Assembly: GCF_000699445.3 (NCBI RefSeq)
Contig: NC_067202.1
Span: 17,083,644-17,147,643, forward strand
From: Schistosoma haematobium
Lineage: Eukaryota; Platyhelminthes; Trematoda; Strigeidida; Schistosomatidae
Direction of reading: 5' to 3'
DNA length: 64,000 bases
Below the pieces are notes generated by a model. It did no database searches and had not been told where the DNA came from. It saw only the letters and a list, made by a program, of their open reading frames with translations. The translations under genes and the position numbers were made by a program. How positions within the stretch are numbered: position 1 is the first letter of the stretch; each line of letters begins with the position of its first letter. This document shows, piece by piece, positions 11,503-23,109 of this stretch.

Positions 11503-11671
11503 CTTGAAAATCAATAAAACATTCGTTGATCAAATTTATTATAGACAACAGTAGAATAATAATTTTTACTGAAAGGTACAGATAGTTTCGCAGTACTGTG
11601 AATTGATTAACGTTGGATAAATAATTCATCGGATGCCATCTCAGTGGCGGCACACAAGCTCTGGCTGTGTA

Positions 11672-11880
11672 TATATTATCAGAAGGAAGTTTTGTAAAGA
11701 TTTTAGTAAGTTAATGGTTGAATTCAGGAGTTAATTAATCTTAGACCACCATGAGAACCTGGAAGCACCGGACGGCCATTCCGTCCCAATGTGGGACTCC
11801 TCAGCAGTACACATCTACGATTCTGCACTTGGCGTTCGAACCTAGAATCTTCTGTCTCGTACGCACAATGCTGTTGGCAT
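11672..11880 (-). mobile_element. Hammerhead SINE, 3' portion with ribozyme
   Basis: A head-to-tail junction region (11680-11745) is followed by a ribozyme remnant at 11770-11818 and the tRNA-like B box near 11838. In the ribozyme, GAAA has become GGAA, which should abolish cleavage. Confidence 0.7.
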
Positions 11881-12084
11881 TATTTGATTGTTCTTCATTT
11901 GAATCTGATGTAAAGTATGTACATTAGTTGTAAATACCTCGTATTATTGTTTCTAGGTTGTAAGTAACAGCTGATGAGGATCCATAACACTGAAATTAAT
12001 TCATCTCATTCTGCTAATCTCTATTTTTACTTTCATAAAATTTATCAGTGAGAAAAATTATAGTATTACTAGTAGTTGTTGTAG

Positions 12085-12420
12085 TATGGTATGTGTTACT
12101 GATGTCGACAGATATAAGTAGTATATAGCATTCGATCTGCACTAATAAGGACTAGACAAGCATGACATTGATCACCACCCAGTGATCAATCACTTGTGAT
12201 GGAATGCCTGTCGACAGAAGGTTGAGTAAATCGAATAGAAGAGAATGAGAACAGAGAGTGATTAGTATGAAAATGAGGGGACAATAAAATCTGAAACAAA
12301 TGATGAACATTTTGCAAATGAAGTATTTCCTGTATAGTTTTCAGATTTTATAAAGAGATTTTGTAATTTTGTGTTGAAATGTATTTGGTTGTCCCTGCCT
12401 GCATAGTAGTGGTACGATTG
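12085..12420 (+). repeat. Dispersed repeat, same family as 9858-10135
   Basis: Colinear with 9858-10135. It contains an insert at 12137-12200 that matches 4060-4135 in reverse orientation. Confidence 0.55.
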
Positions 12421-12499
12421 GTAATAGTTACACCGAAACTTTTGTATTCAAAAAGATAAAATTAGAATTCATTCATTACACATTGGTAACTTCTACTTC

Positions 12500-12713
12500 T
12501 CATCACTCAGTTTTCTTTCACAAACTTCCTTGTTCGTACCTTCTTGTTGCTATACGAACTTCTTTGTTTCCCCTTCTCTTCTTCGAACCTTCTCTTCTGT
12601 CAGTAAGAATCCTACTCTCGATTTTTGGTACATAATACTTATATCTGTCTGTATAAGTAACATATATACCACAGTAGTAGTGGTAGTAGTAGTAGTAGTA
12701 GTAGTAGTAGTAA
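12500..12713 (-). repeat. Dispersed repeat (inverted copy) followed by TAG/GTA trinucleotide tract
   Basis: 12500-12670 resembles the reverse complement of 9858-10000. 12673-12713 is a GTA trinucleotide tract. The poly-Tyr/poly-Val open frames here are artefacts of the tract. Confidence 0.5.
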
Positions 12714-12741
12714 TATATTTGATACGAACATTTAATACCTT

Positions 12742-13145
12742 TCAATAGTTGAAATCATTAGTCAATTGAAGCTAGACCACCATGGAAAACATGGAAGCAC
12801 CGGGCGGACGTTTCGTCCTAGTATGGGGCTCCTCAGAACTGAGCATCCAAGATCCCACCCCAAGAGATTTGAACCTATGACCTATCAGTCTCACGCGCGA
12901 GTACTTAACCACTAGACCACTGAGCCAGCATCCAACAGTGTTTATGTCTAACTTCAAGCAATCCACGAAATTGTGCCACCGCACACCATTGTGTTCAGTG
13001 AGTTGATATCTCACAACAGACCTGGTTGAACTTAACTGGTAACAGCTCCTCACTAGAACTCCAGGGAAATGCCTCTTGAAGTCAGTCACTAATGAGCAGA
13101 TGATTATTATCAGAAGGGATTTTGTGGAGATTTTTAGAAATTTCA
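12742..13145 (-). mobile_element. Hammerhead SINE, full unit (~400 bp)
   Basis: This copy holds the complete order (minus strand): 5' part (13145-12950), tRNA-like head with A box near 12925 and B box near 12870, ribozyme (12850-12803), 3' end (12795-12742). The core CTGAGGAG and GAAA are kept, but the cleavage triplet is GCC, so it is predicted inactive. Confidence 0.75.
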
Positions 13146-13247
13146 ACTATTGTTGTGTAATGAAACAAATTTTCAACTTGAAACGAGAAATTTTTTCATT
13201 ATCTTAGATTATATCATAAATCAAGGCTAGAAATAACATTAACTTAC

Positions 13248-14078
13248 TTGACATAAATGCTGAATATCATCAGTACAATTGCTGGAGGAGACATCTTCAC
13301 TCTCTTCAACTGTATCATTGATATCATCCTCTTCCTCCTCCTCCTCCTCATCATCATCATTATTCTCATTGCCGTCAACATCATCATCATCTCCTTCTTC
13401 AACACTAGAATTACAATTAATAGTATCATTCAATTCAGTATTTTTATAAATTTTATTACGTTTCATTAAAGTTTGTTTATTATGAATTAATAAAGCTGGA
13501 TTCTTAGAATTTACCGTTTCTATTAATCCATAGGTTATTGAACTTGATCCATCAGTGTGTTTCGAAAATTTATTATCATTATTATTATTAACACAAGTAT
13601 TGTTACGATGATGATACATTGATGTAGGCTTTAAATCATACATTGGGGATTTCATTTGTGAATTAAAATGTTGTATATAATTCAAATGATTGGAATATTT
13701 CACTTCATTTACAATTGGTGTCTGTATTGATGGTGATGACGCTGTCGTCGCTAACGATGCTAACGATGTTGCCAATGTAAATGATGATAATGATGATGAT
13801 GATGATAATGACGATGGTATGAATTGATTTTCTATGGAAGGGTATACAGATTGAATCATTGATGGTTCACATTTAAAATGTTGATTAGAATTAGTATTAT
13901 CACTCATTGTCATTAGATAAGTAAAGTTATTATCATTATTATTATTATTATGTAATAATGGTAAATTCGTTGGAATACATTCTCTTGAATGAAATATCTC
14001 TTTATAATATGGATTTGTTAATGAATTTTCATTATGATAATGTTTTTTTTGCATATTCATAGGAGATTTAAATTCCAT
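13248..14078 (-). CDS. Nuclear receptor exon 1 (N-terminal domain and first zinc-finger cysteine)
   Basis: The ORF starts at ATG 14078; an in-frame TAA lies a few codons upstream, with no earlier ATG. It encodes 277 residues to the donor GTAAGT at 13247. The N-terminal A/B domain is Ser/Asn-rich with an acidic Asp/Glu run near residues 235-255. The exon ends HLCQ, and exon 2 continues VCGD, so the first cysteine pair (C-Q-V-C) is assembled across the intron in phase 0. No further motif is recognised in the N-terminal domain, as is usual for this divergent region. A separate 5' non-coding exon is possible. Confidence 0.85.
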
Positions 14079-14376
14079 TCTATGCTTATGAAGATTAGTA
14101 ATTAGTTATGATTAAATAGTTCTATGATTGAATTATTATTACCATCATTATCAATCAATTGGACCAATCAAAAAACAGGAATTTACGCATAGCAATCTGA
14201 TTGGTCAATTCCTGAATAACCCCTTTCTTGATATTCTTATTATAAGTAAACAGTTATAATGTGATCACAAATAGTAGAGTATGAATAGATTACATGAGAA
14301 ATTACTGTTTATACTGAGTTATATATATTACTAATTACAGAAGTAATTAAGTAGTATATTGTTATTAAATGTATTA

Positions 14377-14572
14377 TCTACTTGGCTAAGCGCCTGGCAC
14401 GAGACTGATAGGTCCTGGGTTCGAATCCCACGAGGCGGGGTCGTGAATGTGCACCGCTAAGGAGTCCCACAATAGGACGAAACGGCCGTCCAGTGTTTCC
14501 AGGTTTTCCATGGTGGTCTAGCTTCAATTGACTCATGATCTCAACTGTTGAAATTACTACAATCGTCACAAA
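14377..14572 (+). mobile_element. Hammerhead SINE, 3' half
   Basis: The tRNA-like B box 'gggttcgaatccc' is near 14418. The ribozyme (14448-14495) is intact except that CTGA has become CTAA. The 3' end follows, to 14572. It lies 0.3 kb upstream of nuclear receptor exon 1. Confidence 0.75.
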
Positions 14573-15220
14573 ACCCCTTCTAATACAAATGTATTATCAT
14601 TATAATGATAAACGGATCATTGTTCCGTCAAATATGATTTTCTTTATAGACTGACATCAGTTAGGCATTTTTTCCTAGTGAGAAACTTATCAATAGTGAT
14701 CACATATGCTCTTATTGACGGACTCAAAGTTCTTGGAATTAATTTTTTCACAGGTTCGTGGTTATGCACTAAATATGTTGTCTCTTATTAGGATGAAACA
14801 ACTCTCCAGTGATTACTCTGTTGACGGTAGTTATCCATGTTTAAAACTATAATTATTATGAGTTAGTCTCTATGGTAGTAATAGAAATAAGAATACGAGT
14901 TTTGATTCACCTAGCACTTATCAACTAAATATACCTACGTCATGCTATTAATATTCACCTAGAAACTTAATAGTTTAAACGTTAATCGATTTTAGACTAA
15001 TATAATGAGTCCAGTTAACCACTTACCTGTTCAACCGGTATGAGGTTTTGATCGTAAATGTTTATGATTTTAGATTGTTGTTATTATTATAAAACACTGT
15101 AATTGACTAGTCAATTCAACCTTATTAAAATACAGTTATCAACATGCAAAAAGTAGAAAGAAATATATATATAGCCAGACACAATCAGCAACAACCTACT
15201 GTGGGAGAGAAAAAACCAGA
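14573..15220. other. Non-coding stretch with a SINE trace
   Basis: Bases 14680-14830 keep weak similarity to the hammerhead SINE. No gene seen. Confidence 0.45.
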
Positions 15221-15224
15221 CAAA

Positions 15225-15451
15225 CATTGAGAAAAGCACGCAACTGCGTCACAAAGCAAGCCCTCATTTGGAATCCTCAGGGCCAACGGAGAATAGGAGG
15301 ACCAAAGAACACATTACGCCGAAAAATGGAGACAGATATTAGAAGAATGAGCAACAATTGTATAGAACTAGAAAGTAAGAGCCGGGACAGAGTGAGTTGG
15401 AAATTGCTAGTCGGCAACCTATGCTCCATTGGGAGTAACAGGCACAAGTAA
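15225..15451 (+). pseudogene. LINE reverse transcriptase C-terminal fragment
   Basis: This encodes a C-terminal tail with motifs NCVTKQALIWNPQGQRRIGG and PKNTLRRKMETD and ends at a stop at 15449-15451. It is paralogous to 33225-33450. Such tails (GRPKNTWRR-type) belong to RTE-like LINEs. No catalytic domain is present. Confidence 0.7.
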
Positions 15452-15847
15452 GTAATGAATTACAGACATCGAATTATCAAGTATAATCAGGACAGTAGAA
15501 CATTTGAAACCGAATTATATTATCATCATTATCAACACGAGTCAAAATATTAGGGACCTTTTTTAACGTCTAAAACAGACTCGAAAAAATGACAGATACA
15601 GTAGGCTCACAAGTCGGTTTAGTAGGAGTAACAACAAGGAAGTGTAGCGGAAAATATGATTCGTGGAGTGAAATTATATAACACATTACGAAGTTATCCA
15701 GAAAGAACAAACCAATATACACATAATATATAGCAGATTGCATGAAGCTGAAAACTGACACCAATGGAAGCTGAAATAGAAGTTAAGATATTAAAAGCTC
15801 GAGAGCGAAATCAACGTTGAACTTCGACAAATTGTATTAGGGGTCAG
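15452..15847. other. Non-coding stretch
   Basis: AT-rich; no gene or repeat recognised. Confidence 0.4.
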
Positions 15848-17324
15848 GATGTATATTACCAATAAGCAGTGTCAAACTACAACGAATCACATCTTCAATG
15901 CTCACACGTTCTCAACGCTGATTCACATTCATTGATATGTATTATCAATGAAAATACATAGTCACATCACCCAAATAATCCAACTCAATCAAACTACATA
16001 GATTCACAAACAGTGTAATTACAAACATACACTGACTGAGTAGATCAACAAACACAAATACATAGTAGCTGATGAGTCCCACTATAACATACAGAAAGAA
16101 GTAGAGGTGTGCAAATTGGGAAAGATTAACTAACTTACAACGTATCATTTGACACGTTACAATTGAGAACTAGTGAAATTCATTCTAATTTACAATGAGT
16201 AAGTAGATCGTTGCAAATCATCACCATTCTCAATCACTTCCAAATAACATTTTGTTCATACATATTCAAATAAATAACACAATCAAATAATATCAAAACA
16301 CACATATTTCAATTATGAAATCATTACAATGAACTCGGTAATCATAAGTAGGAGGATTGTGTGGTCACCATGGTGGTAAGATTCATGCTTCATTTTATTA
16401 CTACAGTAGATGTTCAGTTGGAAAGTGTGAACACATTGCTACAAATTGAAACAACAACAACAACAACATTCATAATAATTTCCAATCGATTAAATCAAGT
16501 AGAATGAATAGATGAGTAGGTGAAGTAGTAGTGATAGTAGAAGTAGCTGTAGGAGTAGCTGTTGTAGGAGTGGGAGTAATAGTGATGGGTACAATATTCA
16601 TTATTATATTGTGAATTACAGTCATGTTTGAATGGAATGCACAGATTTCCATCAACAAGAAAATCGTTACATGACATAGTGACGAGTGAATGTCTCAGTC
16701 CAGTAATGTCTCTCACTATACATACAATCTGATTGCATACCCATACCCATAAACATACACATACACATATATATGAACACATGTAAATATGAAAGTGACC
16801 AGGTAAACAACCAGTCAGTCAATCAGTGATTTGTACTCAATTCTCGATCGGATTTAGATACAATTAAATAGACGAAAATTACTAATGATTGTGTTCATCA
16901 TTGTAATGGCTCTCATCACACACACACACATGCACACACACACACAAGCAAACTTAGCAATGTTCCAAAAATATACATGTACATAAATACTGAGATTCGA
17001 ACACGCCTCAATGATCACACAGATCTCAACTAGTATTTCAATAACCATCTATCTATCCGTCAGTCAGTCTGTCTGTCTATTTAGCTGTATTTCGAATCAT
17101 CACATTCACAACACTTCCATTCAAATATTCTCCATCACTCATGTCCATGTTGTCACCATGTCGAGGATCTGTGTGCTGATAAACTCTCACAACTCTTGGT
17201 TAATATATATAAGCGGTAGTGGGATTTGCAGTGTACATCAGACAATGTCGACCACTCTCTATGTTCACAATCATTAGAACAGTAACTCGTCACTCATTCG
17301 ATGAACTAATGTGTAATTTCAATA

Positions 17325-17412
17325 ATTGAAATCATCAGTCGATTGAAGCTAGACCACCATGGAAAACCTGGAAGCACTTAACGACCGTTTCGTCCTAGCA
17401 TGGCACTCCACT
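17325..17412 (-). mobile_element. Hammerhead SINE 3' fragment inside the left arm
   Basis: It matches the SINE 3' end and part of the ribozyme (reverse complement of 'ggacgaaacggtcgtt'). It is repeated in the right arm at about 25258-25347. Confidence 0.65.
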
Positions 17413-17644
17413 TCTGATAAGATAATGTGGAATTACCACAAAACAGAACCAATTCACATTGAATGACATAACTGGAATCCTCTCCTCTACTCTACATCAT
17501 TCTGAATGACAAAAATCGATTACCAGAGTGGAATACCTCACACAATCAGAAATTCTCAACTTATCGGTAACATTTTCCACCATCAATCAGATTCAGCAAT
17601 CATTCCATTGTTCCATTCACATGACGTCATTCAATAAACAGATG

Positions 17645-17645
17645 C

Positions 17646-17721
<76 letters not shown>
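17645..17721. repeat. AAT trinucleotide tract
   Basis: About 25 AAT units; the right arm has about 12 at 24985-25021. The poly-Ile open frame across it is an artefact. Confidence 0.95.
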
Positions 17722-18110
17722 CAGTTTAGGGGTTGTGGAGATTGTTAAGCTTTCGATTGATAATTACCATGTGCTCACTAGTGACTAGCTTCGTGAGAGA
17801 ATTCTCGGAGTTCTGGTGAGAAGCCGTGAACAGTGGAGCTAATCCATGTCGGGTAGAAACAGGTGTCCACCTCAGTACAATGGAAGATGGTCGTGCAACT
17901 TCGTGGATTGGTTGAGGTTAGACATTAACACCATTGGATGCTGGCTCAGTGGTCCAGTAGGTTAAGCGTTCCCGCGCGAGACTGAAGGCCCCGGGTTCGA
18001 ATCCCGCGAGCGCGTTTGTGTATGTGCACTGCTGAGGAGTCCAGTGCTTTCAGGTTTTCAATGGTGGTCTAACATTAGTCGGTTCATGATCTCAGTCAAA
18101 AAACTAATAA
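17722..18110 (+). mobile_element. Hammerhead SINE (second subfamily) with the ribozyme deleted
   Basis: A 5' part ('ggggttgtggagattgttaa'), tRNA-like head (A box near 17946, B box 'gggttcgaatccc' near 17993) and 3' end are present. At 18028-18050 the ribozyme has collapsed: the segment between two GTCC repeats is missing, so CTGAGGAGTCC runs straight into AGTGC. The right arm has the same deletion. Confidence 0.75.
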
Positions 18111-18995
18111 TGATAACAATAATAAGGGTGGTCAGTGTAATTATTTCGAATCAGTTCAACACAGTAATAGCACATTATCTTCGTTCACCTCTCACAACAT
18201 CACTGACACTAATACACAACAATCGTTTAACAAGGACGAACTCAATCCACTCATCAATCACCAATATTACCACACATCACTCATCAAAATATCGATGTGA
18301 GGAGTATTATGAAATGATCGAAATACAATTATTCCACATTACAATGCATTGAAAATATTTCAATCAATCATTGAAGGAATCAAAATCGACACACGCGAAT
18401 GCGCTCACATTCACATTACTTATTCAACCGTTAACTACTGTGGATTTCTGGCAAGTCAACTTCATGATACACAGTGAACTTGTGTGTGAATGTGCATGAA
18501 CGTGTGTGTATGTGTGTGTGCATTGGTGGAGATGATTCCCACTAACTAACTGACCAAACCGATATATATGTAAATGAGAGTTCCTTGATGAGATCTATTG
18601 TGTTGAGAACACAGTGATTCAGTCACAATCACTAATACACATACAGAGAATAAACAATCATATTGATGATTGTGGATAACATCTACTCCATTTGTCTAGT
18701 AACTCAAATCACATCTCACATATCATTTACAAGATGATTTGAAGAAGAGAGATACAGAGAGTGTGTGTTTGTGAAAGCGTAGTGATGGTTGTGATGAGAA
18801 TAATTTATCATCAGAATATGATTTGTCATTAGAAATGTTCCACAAATCAATTCACTTGTTATTCACTATTCACAATTGTCTTATCAACTCACTAACAGTA
18901 ATATCCATTTAATCATAATAATGTTACATTAGTATTGATGATTAGTAAATGAGAGATAGTTTTACCGGAAGTTAAGATAACAGGCATAAATGTTT

Positions 18996-19335
18996 ATTTG
19001 TAATTATGTTCATGATGAACAACTCATTCATTGACTCATTGACTAAATTGATTTAAGTCTCTTTACAAGTATTTCTTCCTTAATTGTTCTTATTATTCAG
19101 TATGGATCTGCTGATATTCATATTGAATAGATTAAGTGATTAACAATGGATTTCAGCATGTTTGTATTATCTTATTAGGAACTCTTCTGTTAAACATACT
19201 TTGATCTTCATTTAGTTGTTCATAAACATTATCACTGATGGCAACCATAGAAGGACTACAGGCTGAATTATGTAACTATGAGTTGCAAATAAGTAACAAG
19301 TTTTATTTCTATTGTTCATTTAATTACTTAATATT
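18996..19335. other. Non-coding start of the inverted-repeat spacer
   Basis: AT-rich; nothing recognised. Confidence 0.4.
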
Positions 19336-19339
19336 AATT

Positions 19340-19855
19340 TCAATGGTTGAGATCATGAGTCATTTGAAGTAAAACCACCATGGAAAACATGGAAGCACTT
19401 GATGGCTGTTTTATCCTATTGTGATACACCTCAGCAACGCGCATCCACGATCCCACCTAGAGAGATTCGAACCTAGCACCTACCAGTCTCGCGAGCGAAC
19501 GTTTAATCTCTAGACCACTGAGTCAGATTTCGACAGTGTTAATGTCTAACTTCAACCAATCCAGTAAATTGAGCTACACATCCACCTTTTTCTTCGGTGA
19601 GTTACTACCTCACAAAAGACCCGGTTGAACTCCACTGGCCACTGCTTCTCACTAGAACTCCAGGATATATGTCTTGAATCCAGTCATCTGATTAGTATCA
19701 GATGGGGATTTGTGGATATTATAGTAATTTCAGTGGTTGAGACCACCATGGAAAACCTGGTAGCACTGGATGACTGTTTCATCCCATCGTGGGACTCCTC
19801 AGCAGTGCGCATCCACGATCCCGCTTCGCGGGATTCAAACCCAGGACCTATATTG
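19340..19855 (-). mobile_element. Hammerhead SINE: one full unit plus the start of a second, head-to-tail
   Basis: The 3'-end signature ('gttgagatcatgagtc'-like) occurs at 19345 and again at 19735, a period of about 390 bp. In between lie the ribozyme remnant, tRNA-like head and 5' part of a full unit. The second, partial unit has the better ribozyme (19763-19808). Confidence 0.8.
19763..19808 (-). ncRNA. Hammerhead ribozyme, near-consensus
   Basis: Stem I GCACTG/CAGTGC is perfect. The core is CTGAGGAG, stem II closes, GAAA is present and the cleavage triplet is ATC. Stem III is weakened by mismatches, so activity is uncertain. Confidence 0.6.
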
Positions 19856-20399
19856 ATTGTAGTAGAATAGCATGAATTTATCTAATTTTGTTTGGTTCTC
19901 ATCAGCTGCTTACAATCTGTGATATTTAAGAACCTAATTATGAAATGGGTTTAAATTACTTACATGAAAGTGTGTAGTTGGAAGTTACATTAAAGACATA
20001 TTACTGTAGTATAGCAAGGCTGTAAATAAATTTATTAAACTGAATATTGTAAATATATACATACCTTATGTGGAAGAACATTCTACAACATTGATTGTGA
20101 CAACAGTTCAAACGGCCAGAATACAGGTGATTACATAATGAGTAAACAGTGATGGGAATAAAATGAGTAAAGCTCAGTGAATAAAATAAGATTACTAATG
20201 TGGAAGAGTAAAAACGATGTTTAAGATGCACCAAAGGAATATTTGTCACCAAAGGCAAGGCAAGATTAATAACCATTTCCTTTTGAACACACTAATCAGG
20301 ATTTTGACGCCTGATAGCAACGGCTTCAAAAGACTGGAGTTTGGCTGCCTACTAATCACCCTGAAATATTGCAAGTTATCTATCTGGTATCCTGTATCC

Positions 20400-20690
20400 A
20401 GGAGATTTAATGGTTGAATTCATGAGTCGATTTAATCTAAACTACCACTGAATGCCTGAATACACTAAAAGGCCATTTCGTCCTACGATGGGACTGCTCC
20501 GAAGTGTGCACTCATGATCCCATATGTGGGACTCTAACCTCTAGGCCATTGATCCGACATCCAACGGTGTTAATGTCTAACTTTAACTAATTCACGATAT
20601 TTCGCAACCGTCCATTATTGTCTCCCATGAATAACTGCCTCACAACAGACATGGTTTGTCTTCACTAGTTACGTAATTGGTAACTGCACT
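20400..20690 (-). mobile_element. Hammerhead SINE, diverged
   Basis: The 3' end (20405-20460), ribozyme remnant (20465-20510), a shortened tRNA-like head and part of the 5' region are colinear with the family. The head has lost its B box. Confidence 0.6.
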
Positions 20691-21068
20691 GTCCATAGTC
20701 GTTCTTTCTCTTGTTCTGAGACTTTTTGAAACATGTTCAAAAAATCTAATATATACCTTCCTTTCTATTAGGCCAATGTAGCTTCTTTGACAAGTACATG
20801 TATATTTATAAATACATCATGAAAGGGGTGTTTGTTGACCTTCGATTAAGTTACTGAACATATTATTTTAGAATAATAATAGTTTGGCTGGTTCTGGCTA
20901 ATGCACTGCCATTCTGCTAGAATCTTTGTTGTTGCTCCGTGTTTTTTTTTTTTTTGTTACCAAGAGATTCTCAATCTAGGTGATAATTTCGAATGAAAAA
21001 TATAAATGAATTTGTGCTTGTTTTAAACAGTTTGAATATAAGAATATAAGAATCGGTTATGTGTCAAG

Positions 21069-21596
21069 TTGAAATCTGAATGTAAACATAGTTATAAGTT
21101 TCTGAATAGTTTACATTCATCAATAACTTGTAGTGACCTACTTTTATCAAGAGAATGCCATTGGTTTCAGGGGAACAATTATTATTATAACCAATTGTAT
21201 CAGGGATTGTTTTACTGTATTTGTTTGTTTAACTGTACTAAAGACATCCATTATTCATTCATTCTTCCTTCCGTTGATTGTGACCTTGTATGCTCTTATG
21301 TTCGCCCACTGATTCCACTTGTATTTCTTCGACACGATCTAGGTATTCTTTTGATACCACAAGATCGCCAACAAATATATCTCGTTACAGCCTGCAACCG
21401 CCTTCTGATTTCTGGTACGCAACCTATTTGTAGTGGTGTTCATAGTCAAACGCGACTCGACGCCACACTACAAACTAATACTGAAGATCTTAAGGGATTT
21501 AATAATCCTGATGAAATGATGGAGAGGATTTATAGATCAGATAGATCATTTGTGTTTTCTGACCTGAATAGTTTGATCATAGAGGTTTGTAAATGA
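21069..21596 (+). CDS. Open reading frame of unknown function, possibly a coding exon
   Basis: A 175-codon frame with normal amino-acid composition in its second half (charged, with DLKGFNNPDEMMERIYRSDR), unlike the repeat-derived frames around it. Just before its stop it contains a possible splice donor (GAG|GTTTGT near 21583). Upstream it contains pyrimidine-rich tracts ending in AG (for example near 21340). It may therefore be part of an internal exon rather than a whole gene. I do not recognise the protein. It lies in the spacer of the large inverted repeat, on the strand opposite to the nuclear receptor. It could also be a chance frame. Confidence 0.3.
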   Translation: MKSECKHSYKFLNSLHSSITCSDLLLSRECHWFQGNNYYYNQLYQGLFYCICLFNCTKDIHYSFILPSVDCDLVCSYVRPLIPLVFLRHDLGILLIPQDRQQIYLVTACNRLLISGTQPICSGVHSQTRLDATLQTNTEDLKGFNNPDEMMERIYRSDRSFVFSDLNSLIIEVCK

Positions 21597-22730
21597 AGTG
21601 TACTTTAGAATGGATATTGTTTCATTAAATGATATTCAAATAAGTAATTTAATAGAAAGTTCTAATTGGAAAATATTGATTATATAATCGATTAATTGAA
21701 GTTCATCGTGGAATTCAACATATGTGTTTCGTCTCATTTTGAAACTTATCAGATAGGTGTACTTACACATTCCTGTGTTAATTCATATTCATAGTTGTCT
21801 TGGATCTTTTCTAATTAACTTGTAACTAAGTGATTATATTATGAAAAGAATATACAAGAAAGTTCTAGACACCTCAATAAATGATGATCAAAATTCTATA
21901 ATAATAACCTTCATTAAGAATGTTATTATGTGTAAAGGTCAAGTAATTTAACAATAAGGTATTAGTAACCTATGTTATTATCATTAATGAACTGTTGGAT
22001 TAGTTATTCTATATAGAGGTTGTGATGGTCGGTATTCCATATAATCCTTAAAATTCGTATACAGTTCGTCTTGATAACGGTCACTAGATAACACCTCAAC
22101 GGTATATTAATCAGAAGGCGAATACGAAGTGTTGATTATGTTTATTATGAAACCACACACAGATATCCAAAATTACAGGTGTGTTAAACAAGCATGAAAG
22201 AGTTGTGCCGAAAGGCAAGCAGGCAAACGAACGAGCGAGTGAGTGAGTCAGTGAATATGAATACGAGTAAGCGAGTACAATTAAGCAAGAGAGAGTAATG
22301 AACATGAATAACATGGACATATATATATACCATGTGAAATGAATGAATCATTGAATCAATTAAGCAGTTAGTAGTAAGGCCAGCAGCGTGAATAAATGCG
22401 TAGGTAGTAAGCAATGCTCAAGCATATATGTTCATACATTCACAGCAATAATAAAGATACAATGATTTAGATACGTTTTTGTTGTACGGTTGACTCAGTT
22501 CGTTAATAAGTTAACAAAATGACCAACTCAATTGCGCGTGAGTGGCTATAACGTCTCTCATATATCCATTGTTGATAAAAGTTATATTGAACAGAAGTGA
22601 TACTTTAGTGCATCATGATTTCTAATAAGTTTCAGATAGAACATCAATTTGAACATAAAAGTTATCTTGATAAATTACTTATTCATCTATTTATCATTAA
22701 TTCAAATATATTTACTTTTTTTTCTGGTTA
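21597..22730. other. Non-coding spacer sequence
   Basis: A weak hammerhead-SINE trace lies at 21690-21770 and A/G-rich tetranucleotide-like repeats at 22200-22300. No gene seen. Confidence 0.45.
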
Positions 22731-22731
22731 G

Positions 22732-22855
22732 CGTTTTCTTAGCAAGTTAGTTTTCTAAGGGATGAGGTCGCTAACCCCATACCCAACTCTCCTCCTTTAT
22801 CCGGGCTTGGGACCGACAGTAGCCCCAGGGCTACTCGAGGCGGAGTTATATATAA
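22732..22855 (-). repeat. Short dispersed GC-richer repeat
   Basis: About 120 bp matching 28270-28375 and 38972-39100, which lie in the opposite orientation. The shared core is 'gccggtcccaagcccgg' with 'gggcatggggttagcg'. Origin unknown; possibly a fragment of a larger retroelement. Confidence 0.7.
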
Positions 22856-23109
22856 ACCTGTATGTATGTGTAATGCACAAAATATTGATTAAATTATATT
22901 AGGTGAAAAGGTTTCTTCAATACAATTAAAGATGGAAAATGATCAGAATAGATCTAAATAATTAATAAGATTCATAACTGTTTGTAATCAGTAGATCATT
23001 CTTTTTTTGGTCAATTGAAATGTCATTGAACAATTGATTCATTTCAAAATGTGATTAGCGAAATTTCCAGACTTTCAATGATTCTCCAACTTACATTATG
23101 ATCAGAATG

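Larger units (their letters stand above)
15848..18995 (+). repeat. Left arm of a large inverted repeat (~3.1 kb)
   Basis: The sequence matches the reverse complement of 23712-26812 almost base for base, including embedded SINE copies. Differences are mainly in microsatellites (about 25 AAT units here against about 12 opposite; a longer CA tract at 16918-16950) plus rare substitutions. No protein gene is recognised inside; the longer frames are low complexity. Confidence 0.92.

Noticed and set aside
12518..12748. Poly-Tyr and poly-Val frames
   Set aside because: Products of the GTA trinucleotide tract.
13257..13469. Plus-strand hydrophobic frame resembling a membrane segment
   Set aside because: Antisense of the acidic stretch in nuclear receptor exon 1.
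16495..16782. Cys/Val-rich frame, also present at 25874-26161
   Set aside because: Its presence in both places simply reflects the inverted repeat. The sequence is low complexity with no splice or codon evidence.
17528..17788. Frame with a long isoleucine run
   Set aside because: Translation of the AAT tract; its length differs between the two arms.
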